A stretch of 57,676 nt of DNA from positions 1 to 57,676 of the forward strand of contig CAJWZW010000004.1 of the NCBI GenBank assembly GCA_913050565.1, given 5' to 3'. Below are positions 20,751 to 29,241 of the stretch, one piece after another. The notes beneath the pieces are model-generated. The model saw only the letters and a program-made list of their open reading frames with translations. It made no database searches and had not been told where the DNA came from. The translations under genes were made by a program, and so were the position numbers. Origin of the DNA: an uncultured Synechococcus sp. (GTDB lineage: Bacteria; Cyanobacteriota; Cyanobacteriia; PCC-6307; Cyanobiaceae). Position 1 is the stretch's first letter. Each line of letters starts with the position of its first letter.

Positions 20751-20856
20751 CGCGCTTCCGAGACAGCGTGTCTGCGGCGCTTCATGGGTGTGAACATTAA
20801 AGGGTGGTCTCTTTCGACTGTCGCCACAGCCGCTGCTGATCGTTGCGGTGAGGGCA

Positions 20857-23800
20857 TCATTCCGATGTCCCGCGCTTGAGCAGCAGATAAACCGGTGGGA
20901 CAACGAAGAGCGATAAACCCGAAGAGACCAGCAGACCACTGAACACCACAGTGCCGATGCTGATCCGACTGGCCGCTCCTGCTCCGCTTGCCAGGAGGAG
21001 CGGAAGGAATCCCGCCAATGAGGTGACCGCTGTCAACAGGATCGGACGGATTCGGTTCACGGCAGCATCAAGAATCGCGTCGTGCACCCTCATCCCAGCC
21101 GCCCGACGCTGGTTGGCGAATTCGACAATCAGGATGCCGTTTTTGGCCGCAAGACTCACCAGCACCAGCAGGCCCATCTGCCCGTAGACGTCCAGCGGTA
21201 AACCGCGCAACCACAGCCCGATCAAAGCTCCCATCAGCGCGATCGGAACAGTCAGCAGAATGATCAGCGGGTCGAGAAAACTTTCATAAAGCGCGGCCAG
21301 CAGCAGATAAACCACCACAACACCCAGGCCGAACAGCAGCCAGGTGACTCCCGCTGCCTTGCGCTCTTCCCGGGCCAGCCCAGTGAAGGCCAGGCCGATG
21401 TTCTGGCCTGCGACCTGCTCACCGGCACTGTTCAGAAGCCGAAGGGCTTCACTGCTGCTGACTCCCGCTGCAGGGACAGCGTTCACGCTGATCGCCCGCT
21501 TGAGTCCGTAGTGGCGGATGCTGTTGGCTCCCTCCGTTCGCTGAATGCTGGCGAAGCTGCTCACAGACAGCAGGTCCCCTTCGCGGTTGCGAACCATCAG
21601 CCCCGAGAGATCCTCCGGTCGACTTCGATCCCGGCCGTCAAGCTGAACAACGATGCTGCGGATCTGGCCGCCTTCAAAGGTGTCGTCGATGAAACGGCCA
21701 CCAATCGCTGTGCCCACATCACGCAGCGTGGCACCCACATCCAGATTCAGAGCCGCCATCTGGTCCCGGTCCAGCTTCAGCTTCCAGCGGGGTGCGCTGG
21801 CATCGAAGCGTGTGCTGACGCGTTCGAATCGTCCGCTGGCTTCAGCCACGCTGATGAAGCGTCGGGCCAGAGCTTCGAACTCCTGCAGGCTGAGCTGACC
21901 GCTGCTGCGGTCCATCAACTCAAGCTGCAGTCCGGCTTCGCTGCTGAAGCCGCGCACCGTCGGTGGAGTGGTCACCACCACTCTGGCGTTGTCGATGCGG
22001 TTGCTGAGTTTTGTTGCCAGACGGCGTTTCACTGCCTCACTGCTCTGATCGGAGCCGGTTCGCTGCTCCAGAGGTTGAAGCCGCAGATAAAACGAACCAC
22101 GGTCCTCACCGCTCTGGCCGAAGGAGTTGCCTGCGTAGAAGTTGCCGGTGCGCACCAGTGGTTCTTCCGCAATCACCTGGCGGATGCTGTCCATCACGGC
22201 AACGCTCCGCTCAAGGTTGGCTCCCTCCGGCAGTGTGAAATAGCCACGGATTTGCCCCTGGTCCTCATTCGGAATGAAGGACGTGGGCATCGCCGCTAGC
22301 CCGGCGCCCGTGACCAGCAGGCCTGTGACCAGCAGGCCGGCGACCGCGGGTCCGCGCCGCAACCAGTGCTTCAGCATTCGGCGGTACTTCCCCTGCAGGC
22401 TCTGCATCCCCTGCTGCAATCGCGAGCTGATTCGCCGCAGCGGGCCCGGCAGAGGACTGTTCTTCGGGCCCAGCACCCGGGCGCAGGCCATCGGCGTGAA
22501 TGACAGGGCATTCAAGGTGGAGAAGAGGATGGCCCCGCCAATGGCCAGGGCAATCGGTTGGTAGAGCCTCCCGATCGAGCCAGGGATCAGCAGCACCGGA
22601 ATGAAGACAGCGGCCAGCACCAGTGAGGTGGCCACCACGGCGCCGGCCAGCTCCGCCATGGCATCGTCCGCGGCCTGCCGTGGATTGGTGCCGCGCTCAA
22701 TCCTTCCGGCGATGTCTTCACTCACGACGATCGCGTCATCGACGACGATCCCTGTGGCGAGCACCAGGCCGAACAGGATCAAGCTGTTGAGGTTGCTGCC
22801 GCTCAGCCTCACCAGCGTGAGACTGCCAATCAGGGCGACTGGAACGGCGATGCCAGGGATCATTGCCAGCCTCCAGCGCCCGAGAATCAGCACGAGAACC
22901 GCCAGCACCAGCAGGACGGCATCACGCAGTGTGGTGGCGGTGCGCTCGAGGTTGTCCTGCACGGTGTCGGCGGCGTCCACGATCATCGACACCTCGATGC
23001 CGGGAGGGAAGCTCCGCTCCAGCCGCTTCAGCTCGCTTCGAACAGCCCGACTCACCTGGATGGCATTGGCGCCATCGCGTTGATACAGCCCGACGGCGAC
23101 AGATCGCTCACCGTTCAGGTTCATGGCCTGGCTGCCGTAGTTGCGTTGCCCCAGGGCGACACGTCCGACATCCTTCAGCCGCAGCAGGCCGCCGTTCTCA
23201 AGTCGGCGGAGCACCAGATTCTCCAGGTCACGGCGACTGCGCAGCCGACCTTCCGCTTCCACCGGGAGGCTGATCAGCTGTCCGCTATCGGCCGGTGCTG
23301 CGCCAAGACTGCCGATGGCAGCGAGCACGTTCTGCTCGGCCAGGGCCCGACTGACATCGGAGCTGGTGAGGTTGGCCTGCTCCAGTCGGTTTGGATCCAG
23401 CCACAAGCGGAAGGAGAGCGAACTGCTGCCGAACACCTGCACATCCCCAACTCCGGAGATGGTGAGCAGCGACTCCCGCACGGCCTCCCCCAGCCAGCCG
23501 CTGAGGAATGTTGATTCGTACTGACCCTCCGGGTGGCTGAACCCCAGGATCATGAGCAGATCGTCGGATGAGCGTCGCACCCGCAGACCTTCGCGACTCA
23601 CGGTTTGGGGGAGTCGGCGCGTTGCCAGGTTCACCTCGTTCTGAACCTTGATGGCATTCAGTTCGGGGTCGCCGCTGCTGAAGCGGAGGCTGATGCTGGC
23701 ACCGCCCTGGCGGCTGCTGGAGCTGATGCTTTCCAGTCCTTCGAGACCATTGAGCTGCTGTTCGAGCACGGCAGTCACGCTCTGTTCCACCACTTCGGGT

Positions 23801-23967
23801 GATGCAGCGGGAAAGCTGGCGCTCACGCTGACGCGCGTTGGAGCCAAAGGCGGGAGGTCTTCCAGTCCCAATCCCAGGAGGGCCACCAGGCCCCCCAGCA
23901 GTATCAGCAGGCTGCAGACGATGGTGAAAACCGGCCGCCGCAGAAACGGCTGGGAGATCGACCGCAC
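20857..23967 (-). CDS. RND family efflux transporter (AcrB/HAE1-like)
   Basis: Inner-membrane proton-driven pump of 1036 residues. Features are the first helix 'PVFTIVCSLLILLGGLVALLG', a periplasmic porter domain with 'FPAASPEVVEQSV', and the membrane segment 'GIVVDDAIVVSEDI' with the paired aspartates needed for proton relay. A second porter domain and the last helices 'LLAALYESFLDPLIILLTVPIALMGALIG' follow. The start is GTG at 23967 and no ATG is in frame nearby. No membrane-fusion protein or outer-membrane channel gene lies beside it, so those partners must be encoded elsewhere. The substrate is unknown. Confidence 0.93.
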   Translation of the reverse strand: MRSISQPFLRRPVFTIVCSLLILLGGLVALLGLGLEDLPPLAPTRVSVSASFPAASPEVVEQSVTAVLEQQLNGLEGLESISSSSRQGGASISLRFSSGDPELNAIKVQNEVNLATRRLPQTVSREGLRVRRSSDDLLMILGFSHPEGQYESTFLSGWLGEAVRESLLTISGVGDVQVFGSSSLSFRLWLDPNRLEQANLTSSDVSRALAEQNVLAAIGSLGAAPADSGQLISLPVEAEGRLRSRRDLENLVLRRLENGGLLRLKDVGRVALGQRNYGSQAMNLNGERSVAVGLYQRDGANAIQVSRAVRSELKRLERSFPPGIEVSMIVDAADTVQDNLERTATTLRDAVLLVLAVLVLILGRWRLAMIPGIAVPVALIGSLTLVRLSGSNLNSLILFGLVLATGIVVDDAIVVSEDIAGRIERGTNPRQAADDAMAELAGAVVATSLVLAAVFIPVLLIPGSIGRLYQPIALAIGGAILFSTLNALSFTPMACARVLGPKNSPLPGPLRRISSRLQQGMQSLQGKYRRMLKHWLRRGPAVAGLLVTGLLVTGAGLAAMPTSFIPNEDQGQIRGYFTLPEGANLERSVAVMDSIRQVIAEEPLVRTGNFYAGNSFGQSGEDRGSFYLRLQPLEQRTGSDQSSEAVKRRLATKLSNRIDNARVVVTTPPTVRGFSSEAGLQLELMDRSSGQLSLQEFEALARRFISVAEASGRFERVSTRFDASAPRWKLKLDRDQMAALNLDVGATLRDVGTAIGGRFIDDTFEGGQIRSIVVQLDGRDRSRPEDLSGLMVRNREGDLLSVSSFASIQRTEGANSIRHYGLKRAISVNAVPAAGVSSSEALRLLNSAGEQVAGQNIGLAFTGLAREERKAAGVTWLLFGLGVVVVYLLLAALYESFLDPLIILLTVPIALMGALIGLWLRGLPLDVYGQMGLLVLVSLAAKNGILIVEFANQRRAAGMRVHDAILDAAVNRIRPILLTAVTSLAGFLPLLLASGAGAASRISIGTVVFSGLLVSSGLSLFVVPPVYLLLKRGTSE

Positions 23968-24002
23968 CGGGACGATTCATAGATGGGTGAATCCTGCCAG
24001 TG

Positions 24003-24039
24003 AAAAACCCCCCGGCGTGGATTCCACCACCGGGGGGTT
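24003..24039 (-). terminator. Intrinsic terminator of psaI-psaL
   Basis: On the minus strand 'AACCCCCCGG' pairs perfectly with 'CCGGGGGGTT' around a 14-base loop that contains an extra 4-bp stem (GTGG/CCAC), and a run of five T follows. It starts 26 bp after the psaL stop and ends about 35 bp before the RND pump start. Confidence 0.93.
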
Positions 24040-24065
24040 GAAGGGTTGTTTGATCGGTTGAAGAC

Positions 24066-24557
24066 TCAGCTCACGCTCCAGACACCGGCAGCGATCTTGA
24101 GCAGCTCCTGGACGTGCACGGTGTTGCAGAGGAACCAGGCAAAAACGGCACCACCGCAACCGCCCAACCAGAAACCACTGGTGTAATCGGACCAACCGGT
24201 TCGGGTGAAGAGGTCGGACGGGGGGACGTCCACAGTGGCGTCAGCGGGTGGAACATGAGGTTGTTTCCCTGGCTGGTTGTACAGCAGGAACAACAGGCAG
24301 AGGATGTGAACCGCACCGATGGCAGCAAGCAGGCCCGCTGTCTGCTGGTATTCGGTGGCGCGCAACGGACCACAGATGGTGAAGGGTCCGTAGAGGAGAT
24401 AGCCGAAGGCGGCTCCGGTTTCGAGACCACGGAAATTCGGAGAAATTCCAGGTCTGTAAAACGGCAGATTGCTGATCAGGGCCTTCATGAAATAGCCGCT
24501 GTTGACCGGCGTGGCGAGATTGCCGACGCAAGGGTCGGAAACGGGGGTGACAGTCAT
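24066..24557 (-). CDS. psaL: Photosystem I subunit XI
   Basis: Membrane subunit at the centre of PSI trimers or tetramers. The 163 residues include '[21 protein letters not shown]', the conserved PsaL N-terminal segment, and '[18 protein letters not shown]'. Two hydrophobic segments follow, '[19 protein letters not shown]' and '[20 protein letters not shown]'. It lies 42 bp after psaI and just before a strong terminator, so psaI-psaL is a two-gene operon. Confidence 0.96.
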   Translation of the reverse strand: MTVTPVSDPCVGNLATPVNSGYFMKALISNLPFYRPGISPNFRGLETGAAFGYLLYGPFTICGPLRATEYQQTAGLLAAIGAVHILCLLFLLYNQPGKQPHVPPADATVDVPPSDLFTRTGWSDYTSGFWLGGCGGAVFAWFLCNTVHVQELLKIAAGVWSVS

Positions 24558-24599
24558 TGGAAACGAGGGCTGAGGGGTTGAACGTTCCGCAAACCGCGA

Positions 24600-24716
24600 T
24601 CACTCAGAGGCGGTAATCACGCGTCCGGTGAGAACGATGAACACGGCGGGAAAGACGATCCCCGTGATCGGAACGAAGATTGCCGGGAGCCAGGCAGCAG
24701 CGAATTCTCCAGTCAT
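24600..24716 (-). CDS. psaI: Photosystem I subunit VIII
   Basis: Too short for the ORF track. The minus strand from ATG at 24716 encodes 38 residues, 'MTGEFAAAWLPAIFVPITG' then 'IVFPAVFIVLTGRVITASE', ending in TGA. This is a single transmembrane helix with the 'WLP.IFVP..G..FP' pattern of PsaI, which helps anchor PsaL in the PSI complex. Its position 42 bp upstream of psaL fits the conserved cyanobacterial psaI-psaL pair. Confidence 0.93.
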   Translation of the reverse strand: MTGEFAAAWLPAIFVPITGIVFPAVFIVLTGRVITASE

Positions 24717-24753
24717 GGCGTGGCCAAAAGCTTCACGTTTACTTTAAGGAGGA

Positions 24754-24765
24754 CCGTTCAAACGG
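24754..24765. promoter_or_regulatory. Inverted repeat in the psaI promoter region
   Basis: 'CCGTT-CA-AACGG' is a perfect 5-bp inverted repeat 38 bp upstream of psaI in the 90-bp divergent gap. The nearby 'GTTTACTTTAA' only loosely recalls half of an HLR1/RpaB site. It may be an operator; evidence is weak. Confidence 0.25.
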
Positions 24766-24806
24766 CTTCCACCAGCCCTTGACGGCGACATAAAAATTCA
24801 ATCCGC

Positions 24807-25271
24807 ATGCAGAACGTTCTTCTTCCCGGTGCTGCCGCTGTTCTGGCTCTGGTGTTCTGGTTGCGTCGCAAGCGGCTCAAGCCGTTGTTCAGCAACGCCG
24901 ATCCCCGCGGAGTCGCTCAGCTCAATCGAGCTCAACTCGAGCTGGTTGTCAAACCATCCGATACCAGCGCTCCCAGGCTTGATCCTTTGAACGGGTGGGC
25001 TGCTCCGCGCACGGAGCAGGAGCGTCTGCTGGTGCAGCAACGGCTTCGCCAAGCCATGGCGGATGGGCCTGAGCAACGCCTGCTGGCGGTTCGTGAAGCT
25101 GCCCTATGGGGGCACCGTTCTGTTCTGCCCATCCTTCGCCAGGCTCTTCATGACAGCGACAGCAGGGTTGTTGAAGCGGCGGCGGATGCCATCGGACCGT
25201 TCCGCAGCGCGACGCGGAAGCAGGTGAATCAGTCCTCCCGACCTCCACGCAATGTGGCGCGTATGCGGTAG
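24807..25271 (+). CDS. Small membrane-anchored HEAT-repeat-like protein
   Basis: 154 residues. The start 'MQNVLLPGAAAVLALVFWL' followed by 'RRKR' is a single N-terminal membrane anchor with a cytoplasmic positive patch. The C-terminal half reads like one or two HEAT/PBS-lyase-type helical repeats: 'RLLAVREAALWGHRSVLPILRQAL' then 'DSDSRVVEAAADAIG'. Such repeats usually mediate protein contacts. It diverges from psaI across 90 bp, and its 3' end overlaps the convergent glycosyltransferase by 43 bp. No specific function can be assigned. Confidence 0.72.
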   Translation: MQNVLLPGAAAVLALVFWLRRKRLKPLFSNADPRGVAQLNRAQLELVVKPSDTSAPRLDPLNGWAAPRTEQERLLVQQRLRQAMADGPEQRLLAVREAALWGHRSVLPILRQALHDSDSRVVEAAADAIGPFRSATRKQVNQSSRPPRNVARMR

Positions 25272-26191
25272 ATCGGGCGCCCCTGACTTTCGTGATAAGT
25301 GCGAATCAGCAGTTCACCCAACAGCCCGAAACAGAACAGCTGGATGCCGGCAAGGGCGAGAACAACCGCAAGGGTCAGCAACGGACGATTGCCGATATCC
25401 CCTCCCATCAGTTTCACCATCAGCAGATAGCTGCTTGTGATCGCACTGCCCGCGATGGCCAGCAATCCTCCAAAACCGAACACATACATCGGTCGGGTCA
25501 GGAATCGCTTCATGAACCACACCGTCAGCAGGTCCATCAGGACGCGGAAGGTGCGGTCGATGCCGTATTTGCTGGAGCCGAACTGGCGGGCCCGGTGGTT
25601 CACCTTCACTTCGGTGATGTGGGCCCCCTCGATGAACGCCAGTGCCGGAAGAAAGCGGTGCAGCTCTCCATAAAGACGCATGTCCGCCAGCACTTCACGG
25701 CGGTAGGCCTTGAGGGAGCAGCCGTAATCATGCAGGCGGACGCCGGTCACCTTCCCGATCAGCCGGTTGGCGATGCGTGAAGGCAGTTTGCGCTGCAGGG
25801 CGGCGTCCTGGCGCTGATACCGCCAGCCGCTCACCAGGTCGTATCCCTCCCTCAGCTTGTTCAGCAGCATTGGAATGTCGGCCGGGTCATTCTGAAGATC
25901 TCCGTCCAGGCTCACGATCACTTCCCCCTGCGCCACATCGAATCCTGCGGCCATGGCGGCGGTCTGGCCATAGTTCTTGCGCAGCAGCACAGCCACGAGT
26001 TCAGGCACCTCCTGACTCAGCCGCTCAAGCTCAGCGGCAGTGCCGTCGCTCGAGCCATCGTTCACAAGCACGAGCTCGAAGTGCTCACCACTGGGGCGCA
26101 GAGCAGCGAGCAACTGGTCCACCAGATGAGGCACGCTCTCGGCCTCGTTGTACAGCGGCACCACCACCGACAGGTTCAAGGGGGTGCTCAT
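25229..26191 (-). CDS. Family 2 glycosyltransferase (GtrB/DPM1-like)
   Basis: 320 residues. The N-terminal GT-A domain has 'LSVVVPLYNEAESVPHL', the nucleotide-sugar site 'LVLVNDGSSDGT' and the metal-binding 'VIVSLDGDLQNDP'. 'NHRARQFGSSKYG' is typical of the dolichyl/undecaprenyl-phosphate sugar synthase branch. The C-terminus carries two membrane helices, around 'YVFGFGGLLAIAGSAITSSY' and 'LLTLAVVLALAGIQLFCFG'. It probably loads a sugar onto a polyprenyl phosphate for envelope glycans; the sugar is unknown. It lies 47 bp downstream of the NlpC/P60 gene on the same strand. Confidence 0.88.
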   Translation of the reverse strand: MSTPLNLSVVVPLYNEAESVPHLVDQLLAALRPSGEHFELVLVNDGSSDGTAAELERLSQEVPELVAVLLRKNYGQTAAMAAGFDVAQGEVIVSLDGDLQNDPADIPMLLNKLREGYDLVSGWRYQRQDAALQRKLPSRIANRLIGKVTGVRLHDYGCSLKAYRREVLADMRLYGELHRFLPALAFIEGAHITEVKVNHRARQFGSSKYGIDRTFRVLMDLLTVWFMKRFLTRPMYVFGFGGLLAIAGSAITSSYLLMVKLMGGDIGNRPLLTLAVVLALAGIQLFCFGLLGELLIRTYHESQGRPIYRIRATLRGGRED

Positions 26192-26238
26192 GCCTGCGGT
26201 TCCACTGATGCGGGCAACTTAAGCGGCTGAAGCTGAGC

Positions 26239-26967
26239 TCAGGCCAGCGTGCTGCCGTCATGGCAGCGCACCACCCTTCCGGCTCCGCGCAGCTCTGCTC
26301 GGTAATGACGTCCCACGGGGTCGTCGTTGTCGGGATGAAGACTGTCGACACCGATGCCGTTGCGGCCATGCTCCTTGCCGGAGCTGTGTCGATAGAGCCC
26401 GTTGCCGAGATACAGCGCCACATGGCTGCAGCGCTCCGGGCTCCCGAAGAAGATCAGGTCCCCGGCCTGCAACAGCTGCAGTTGGCCCACCTGAGCTGCC
26501 ACCGGTTCACAGAATTGTTCCTGTTGATAGGCATCCCGAGGGATCCAGATGCCTTCGCTGGCGAAAGCCATCTGCATCAGGCCGGAGCAGTCCATGTCGG
26601 GTTCCGTGGTTCCGCCCCAGAGGTAGGTGTTGGGTTGCTGCTCAGCTCGTTCGCTCCAGTGCAGCACCGCCGGAAGCCGTTCTCGAATCTGACCCGTCGA
26701 GAGCAAAGTCGGTTCCCAGGAGATGCAGAGCGTGGCCCGCCCCAGAACGGCGACGCGATCGATCCAGCAGCGGTAGCCATCCTCCAGCAGCTGCACCCAG
26801 AGTCGTTCCCCATGGCTGTCCAGCAGCTGAAAACGGCGGCCTTTACAGGCCTGCGTCGTCAGCGCGCTGCCTTCCGGACCGCTGTAGCCATTGACATCCG
26901 TCAACAGCGTCCAGCGGCTGCTGGGAGTTAACAGGTCGGGAGCAAGCAGGGTGCTTAACGTCGCCAT
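26239..26967 (-). CDS. NlpC/P60 family cell-wall peptidase
   Basis: 242 residues. The first 80 or so look like an SH3-type domain ('GRRFQLLDSHGERLWVQLLED'). The rest is an NlpC/P60 papain-like peptidase: catalytic Cys127 in 'PDMDCSGLMQMAF', His182 in 'SHVALYLGNGLYRHSSG', with His194 a likely third catalytic residue. Relatives cut the gamma-D-glutamyl-diamino acid bond of peptidoglycan stem peptides. No signal peptide is seen, so it may act on recycled peptides or reach the wall another way. Its ATG overlaps the possible start of the divergent serine hydrolase. Confidence 0.88.
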   Translation of the reverse strand: MATLSTLLAPDLLTPSSRWTLLTDVNGYSGPEGSALTTQACKGRRFQLLDSHGERLWVQLLEDGYRCWIDRVAVLGRATLCISWEPTLLSTGQIRERLPAVLHWSERAEQQPNTYLWGGTTEPDMDCSGLMQMAFASEGIWIPRDAYQQEQFCEPVAAQVGQLQLLQAGDLIFFGSPERCSHVALYLGNGLYRHSSGKEHGRNGIGVDSLHPDNDDPVGRHYRAELRGAGRVVRCHDGSTLA

Positions 26968-27889
26968 GGCTGTTGCTGTTGCTTTGGCGTTCTACCGCCC
27001 CGATCCCGCCATGGCCTCGCGCCTTGATGCTGCTCTGGATCAGCTTGATGCTGAAGGTCGCCCCGGCCTGCGGAACAGCCTCTCGCTCACCTGGATCCGT
27101 TATTGCGAGACATCACCTGAGTGCGGTCAGGGATTCGGCGCGGGTTGGGGAGAAGAGCGCTGCGTTTACCCGGCCAGTGTGGTGAAACTTTTTTATGCCG
27201 TTGCGGTGGAGCAGTGGCTGCAGCGTGATCTCATCCCCGATGGCGATGAGCTGCAGCGAGCGCTGAGGGACATGATCGCCGATTCAAGCAATGACGCCAC
27301 CGGCCTGATTGTGGATCTGCTCAGTGGTACCAGCAGTGGCCCGGAGCTTCATGGGGAGCGGTGGTCGCTGTGGCAACGACAGCGGCGTCTGGTGAACGAC
27401 TGGCTGAGCGAGCTCAACTGGCCGGAGCTGGAGGGAATCAACTGTTGCCAGAAGACATGGGGCGATGGTCCCTACGGCCGCGAGCGTCGGTTTTACGGTG
27501 ATGACAACGCCAATCGCAATGCCCTCAGCACCGCCGCCACCGCCCGGATGCTGGAGGCTGTGATGACCGGTGCCGTGGTGTCTCCACCGGCGTGCCGGCG
27601 GTTGAGGGCACTTCTTGATCGGTCGCTGGATCCAGCCCAACGCCAGGCTGACCCCGAGAATCAGGTGGATGGTTTTCTGGGGGAAGGGTTGCCCGGAGAT
27701 TGCCAGCTGTGGAGCAAGGCCGGATGGATGAGCCAGGCGCGCCACGATGCCGCCTGGTTCCAACAGTTGGATCAGCCTCCGATGTTGTTGGTGGCGTTCT
27801 CAACCGGCACGGATCGTGCCAAGGATGAGCGGCTGCTTCCTGATCTGGCCCGCCTGCTCCATAAGGGGGCTGCCCAGGAAGCTGCCTGA
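26966..27889 (+). CDS. Serine hydrolase, class A beta-lactamase-like
   Basis: About 307 residues from the ATG at 26966. The serine-hydrolase triad of motifs is visible: Ser71-x-x-Lys74 in 'YPASVVKLFYAV', Ser107-Ser-Asn109 in 'IADSSNDATG', and a KTG-like 'WSKAGWMS' near residue 250. This fits a class A beta-lactamase or a penicillin-interacting enzyme; whether it breaks beta-lactams cannot be told. The start is uncertain. The ATG at 26966 shares 'CATG' with the start of the divergent NlpC gene; TTG at 26984 ('LAFYRPD') and ATG at 27011 are alternatives that leave room for promoters. Confidence 0.82.
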   Translation: MAVAVALAFYRPDPAMASRLDAALDQLDAEGRPGLRNSLSLTWIRYCETSPECGQGFGAGWGEERCVYPASVVKLFYAVAVEQWLQRDLIPDGDELQRALRDMIADSSNDATGLIVDLLSGTSSGPELHGERWSLWQRQRRLVNDWLSELNWPELEGINCCQKTWGDGPYGRERRFYGDDNANRNALSTAATARMLEAVMTGAVVSPPACRRLRALLDRSLDPAQRQADPENQVDGFLGEGLPGDCQLWSKAGWMSQARHDAAWFQQLDQPPMLLVAFSTGTDRAKDERLLPDLARLLHKGAAQEAA

Positions 27890-27910
27890 TCAATCAGCGA
27901 TGGCTTGGAA

Positions 27911-27999
27911 CGGAGAGGGAGGGATTCGAACCCTCGACAGAAGTTGCCTCCTGTAACTCCTTAGCAGGGAGCCGCTTTCAACCACTCAGCCACCTCTCC
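27911..27999 (-). tRNA. tRNA-Ser (anticodon GCT)
   Basis: The minus strand gives an 89-base class II tRNA. Acceptor 'GGAGAGG' pairs with 'CCTCTCC' and the discriminator is G. The anticodon stem 'GCTCC/GGAGT' (one G-U pair) holds loop 'CTGCTAA', anticodon GCT. A long variable arm follows ('TACAGGAGGCAACTTCTGT'), and the T arm has 'GGTTCGAATCC'. CCA is not encoded. It lies 37 bp downstream of alr on the same strand. Confidence 0.96.
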
Positions 28000-28017
28000 A
28001 GCGGCAGACACAGGATA

Positions 28018-28036
28018 CCAAGCGCCAGGCGTTTGG
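28018..28036 (-). terminator. Hairpin immediately after alr
   Basis: 'CCAAGCGC-CAG-GCGTTTGG' is an 8-bp stem with one G-T pair and a 3-base loop, abutting the alr stop codon. No T-tract follows before tRNA-Ser, so termination here is uncertain; it may only protect the alr 3' end. Confidence 0.4.
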
Positions 28037-29167
28037 TCAGACTTCAACACGGGGAAGACGCTTGCGGAACCCGCAGAGAATTTCCCAGGCGATTGAGTCG
28101 CAGTGGCGCGCCCACTCCTGGGGTTCAATGCTGGCTTCTCCATCGCGGCCCAGAAGCGTGACGGTGTCACCGATCCTGAGATCGAGGTCACCGCTGGCGT
28201 CCAGCACGATCTGATCCATGGTGATCGACCCCACCTGGGGCAGCGGCCTGCCCCGATGCAAGGCATGGATCCTGCCGCTGAGAGCGCGGATCACCCCATC
28301 GGCATAGCCGATCGCGACCACGGCCAGACGGCTCTCTGCCGCTGTGATGTGGCGATGGCCGTAACTCACTCCTGTTCCTGCAGGGACGTTCCGGATCAGG
28401 CTGACCCGGGCTCTCACCGCCAAGGCCGGTTGCAGTCGCAGTTCCGCGCCGAGATGCCGGGCAGGTCGCTGGCCGTAGAGCGCCAGGCCCACGCGAACCA
28501 TGTCCAGGTGAAGTTCCTGTCCGTGAAGAGTTCCGGCCGAGTTCGCCAGATGGCAGCACAGATCCCGTCCCTGATCAGGCAAGGCGTTGATGACGGCGTT
28601 CAGCCGCTCGTGCTGCAACCGTGTTGTCGCCTGGTCCTCAAGGTCTGCACAGGCCAGATGGCTGTAGAGCCCCACGAGCTGCAGATTGGGAAGGGTGCGG
28701 ATGCTCTGCACCAGTTCAGCGCCGATGCGCCAGTCCGCACCGAGCCGGCTCATCCCCGTATCAACCTTGAGCTGAACGGGGAATGGCTTTCCCCCTCGAT
28801 CCGCGCTGATCCGATCGCAGAGGCTGGCCTCTTCAAGACTGCTCAGGGTCGGCATCAGCACATGCGCATGGCAACAGGCCAGATCGTCCGCGCCGTGCAG
28901 GGCACTCAGCAGAAGGACCGGGGCAGAGATACCAGCGGCCCTGAGCTCCAGACCCTCCTGGAGAGTGGCGACACCCAGGCTGCTTGCACCACCCCTGAGA
29001 GCTGCTTTGGCCACGGTCACAGCTCCGTGTCCGTAGCCATCGGCTTTCACCACAGCCATCAGCTGAGTTCCAGGCTTCAGATGACGGAGCAGCGTGCGGG
29101 CATTGCTTTCGATCGCAGCTGGGCTCACCTCCACCCAGGCCCTCTGGAATGGACTCAGTTCCGACAT
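28037..29167 (-). CDS. alr: Alanine racemase
   Basis: PLP enzyme that makes D-alanine for peptidoglycan. The 376 residues carry the PLP-lysine Lys41 in 'MAVVKADGYGHGAV', the second catalytic tyrosine in 'GTGVSYGHRH' near residue 270, and 'VGSITMDQIVLD' near the active-site entry. The length is normal for the family. It diverges from the HNH endonuclease gene across 74 bp and is followed by a hairpin and tRNA-Ser. With the nearby NlpC/P60 and serine-hydrolase genes it makes a loose cell-wall neighbourhood. Confidence 0.96.
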   Translation of the reverse strand: MSELSPFQRAWVEVSPAAIESNARTLLRHLKPGTQLMAVVKADGYGHGAVTVAKAALRGGASSLGVATLQEGLELRAAGISAPVLLLSALHGADDLACCHAHVLMPTLSSLEEASLCDRISADRGGKPFPVQLKVDTGMSRLGADWRIGAELVQSIRTLPNLQLVGLYSHLACADLEDQATTRLQHERLNAVINALPDQGRDLCCHLANSAGTLHGQELHLDMVRVGLALYGQRPARHLGAELRLQPALAVRARVSLIRNVPAGTGVSYGHRHITAAESRLAVVAIGYADGVIRALSGRIHALHRGRPLPQVGSITMDQIVLDASGDLDLRIGDTVTLLGRDGEASIEPQEWARHCDSIAWEILCGFRKRLPRVEV

Positions 29168-29241
29168 GACCGAGGAGTCTTCAGCGTGACCAGACCAGAC
29201 TTTGCGCGCTCGTTAGCATGCCGTGTATCTAGGGAGCTGGC

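Noticed and set aside
20751-20939. N-terminal 63 residues of the cupin ORF-track call
   Set aside because: This extension overlaps the RND pump gene and is Cys/Ser/Arg-rich without pattern; the ATG at 20750 is a better start.
21511-22299. 262-residue plus-strand ORF
   Set aside because: Antisense to the RND pump; no recognisable motif.
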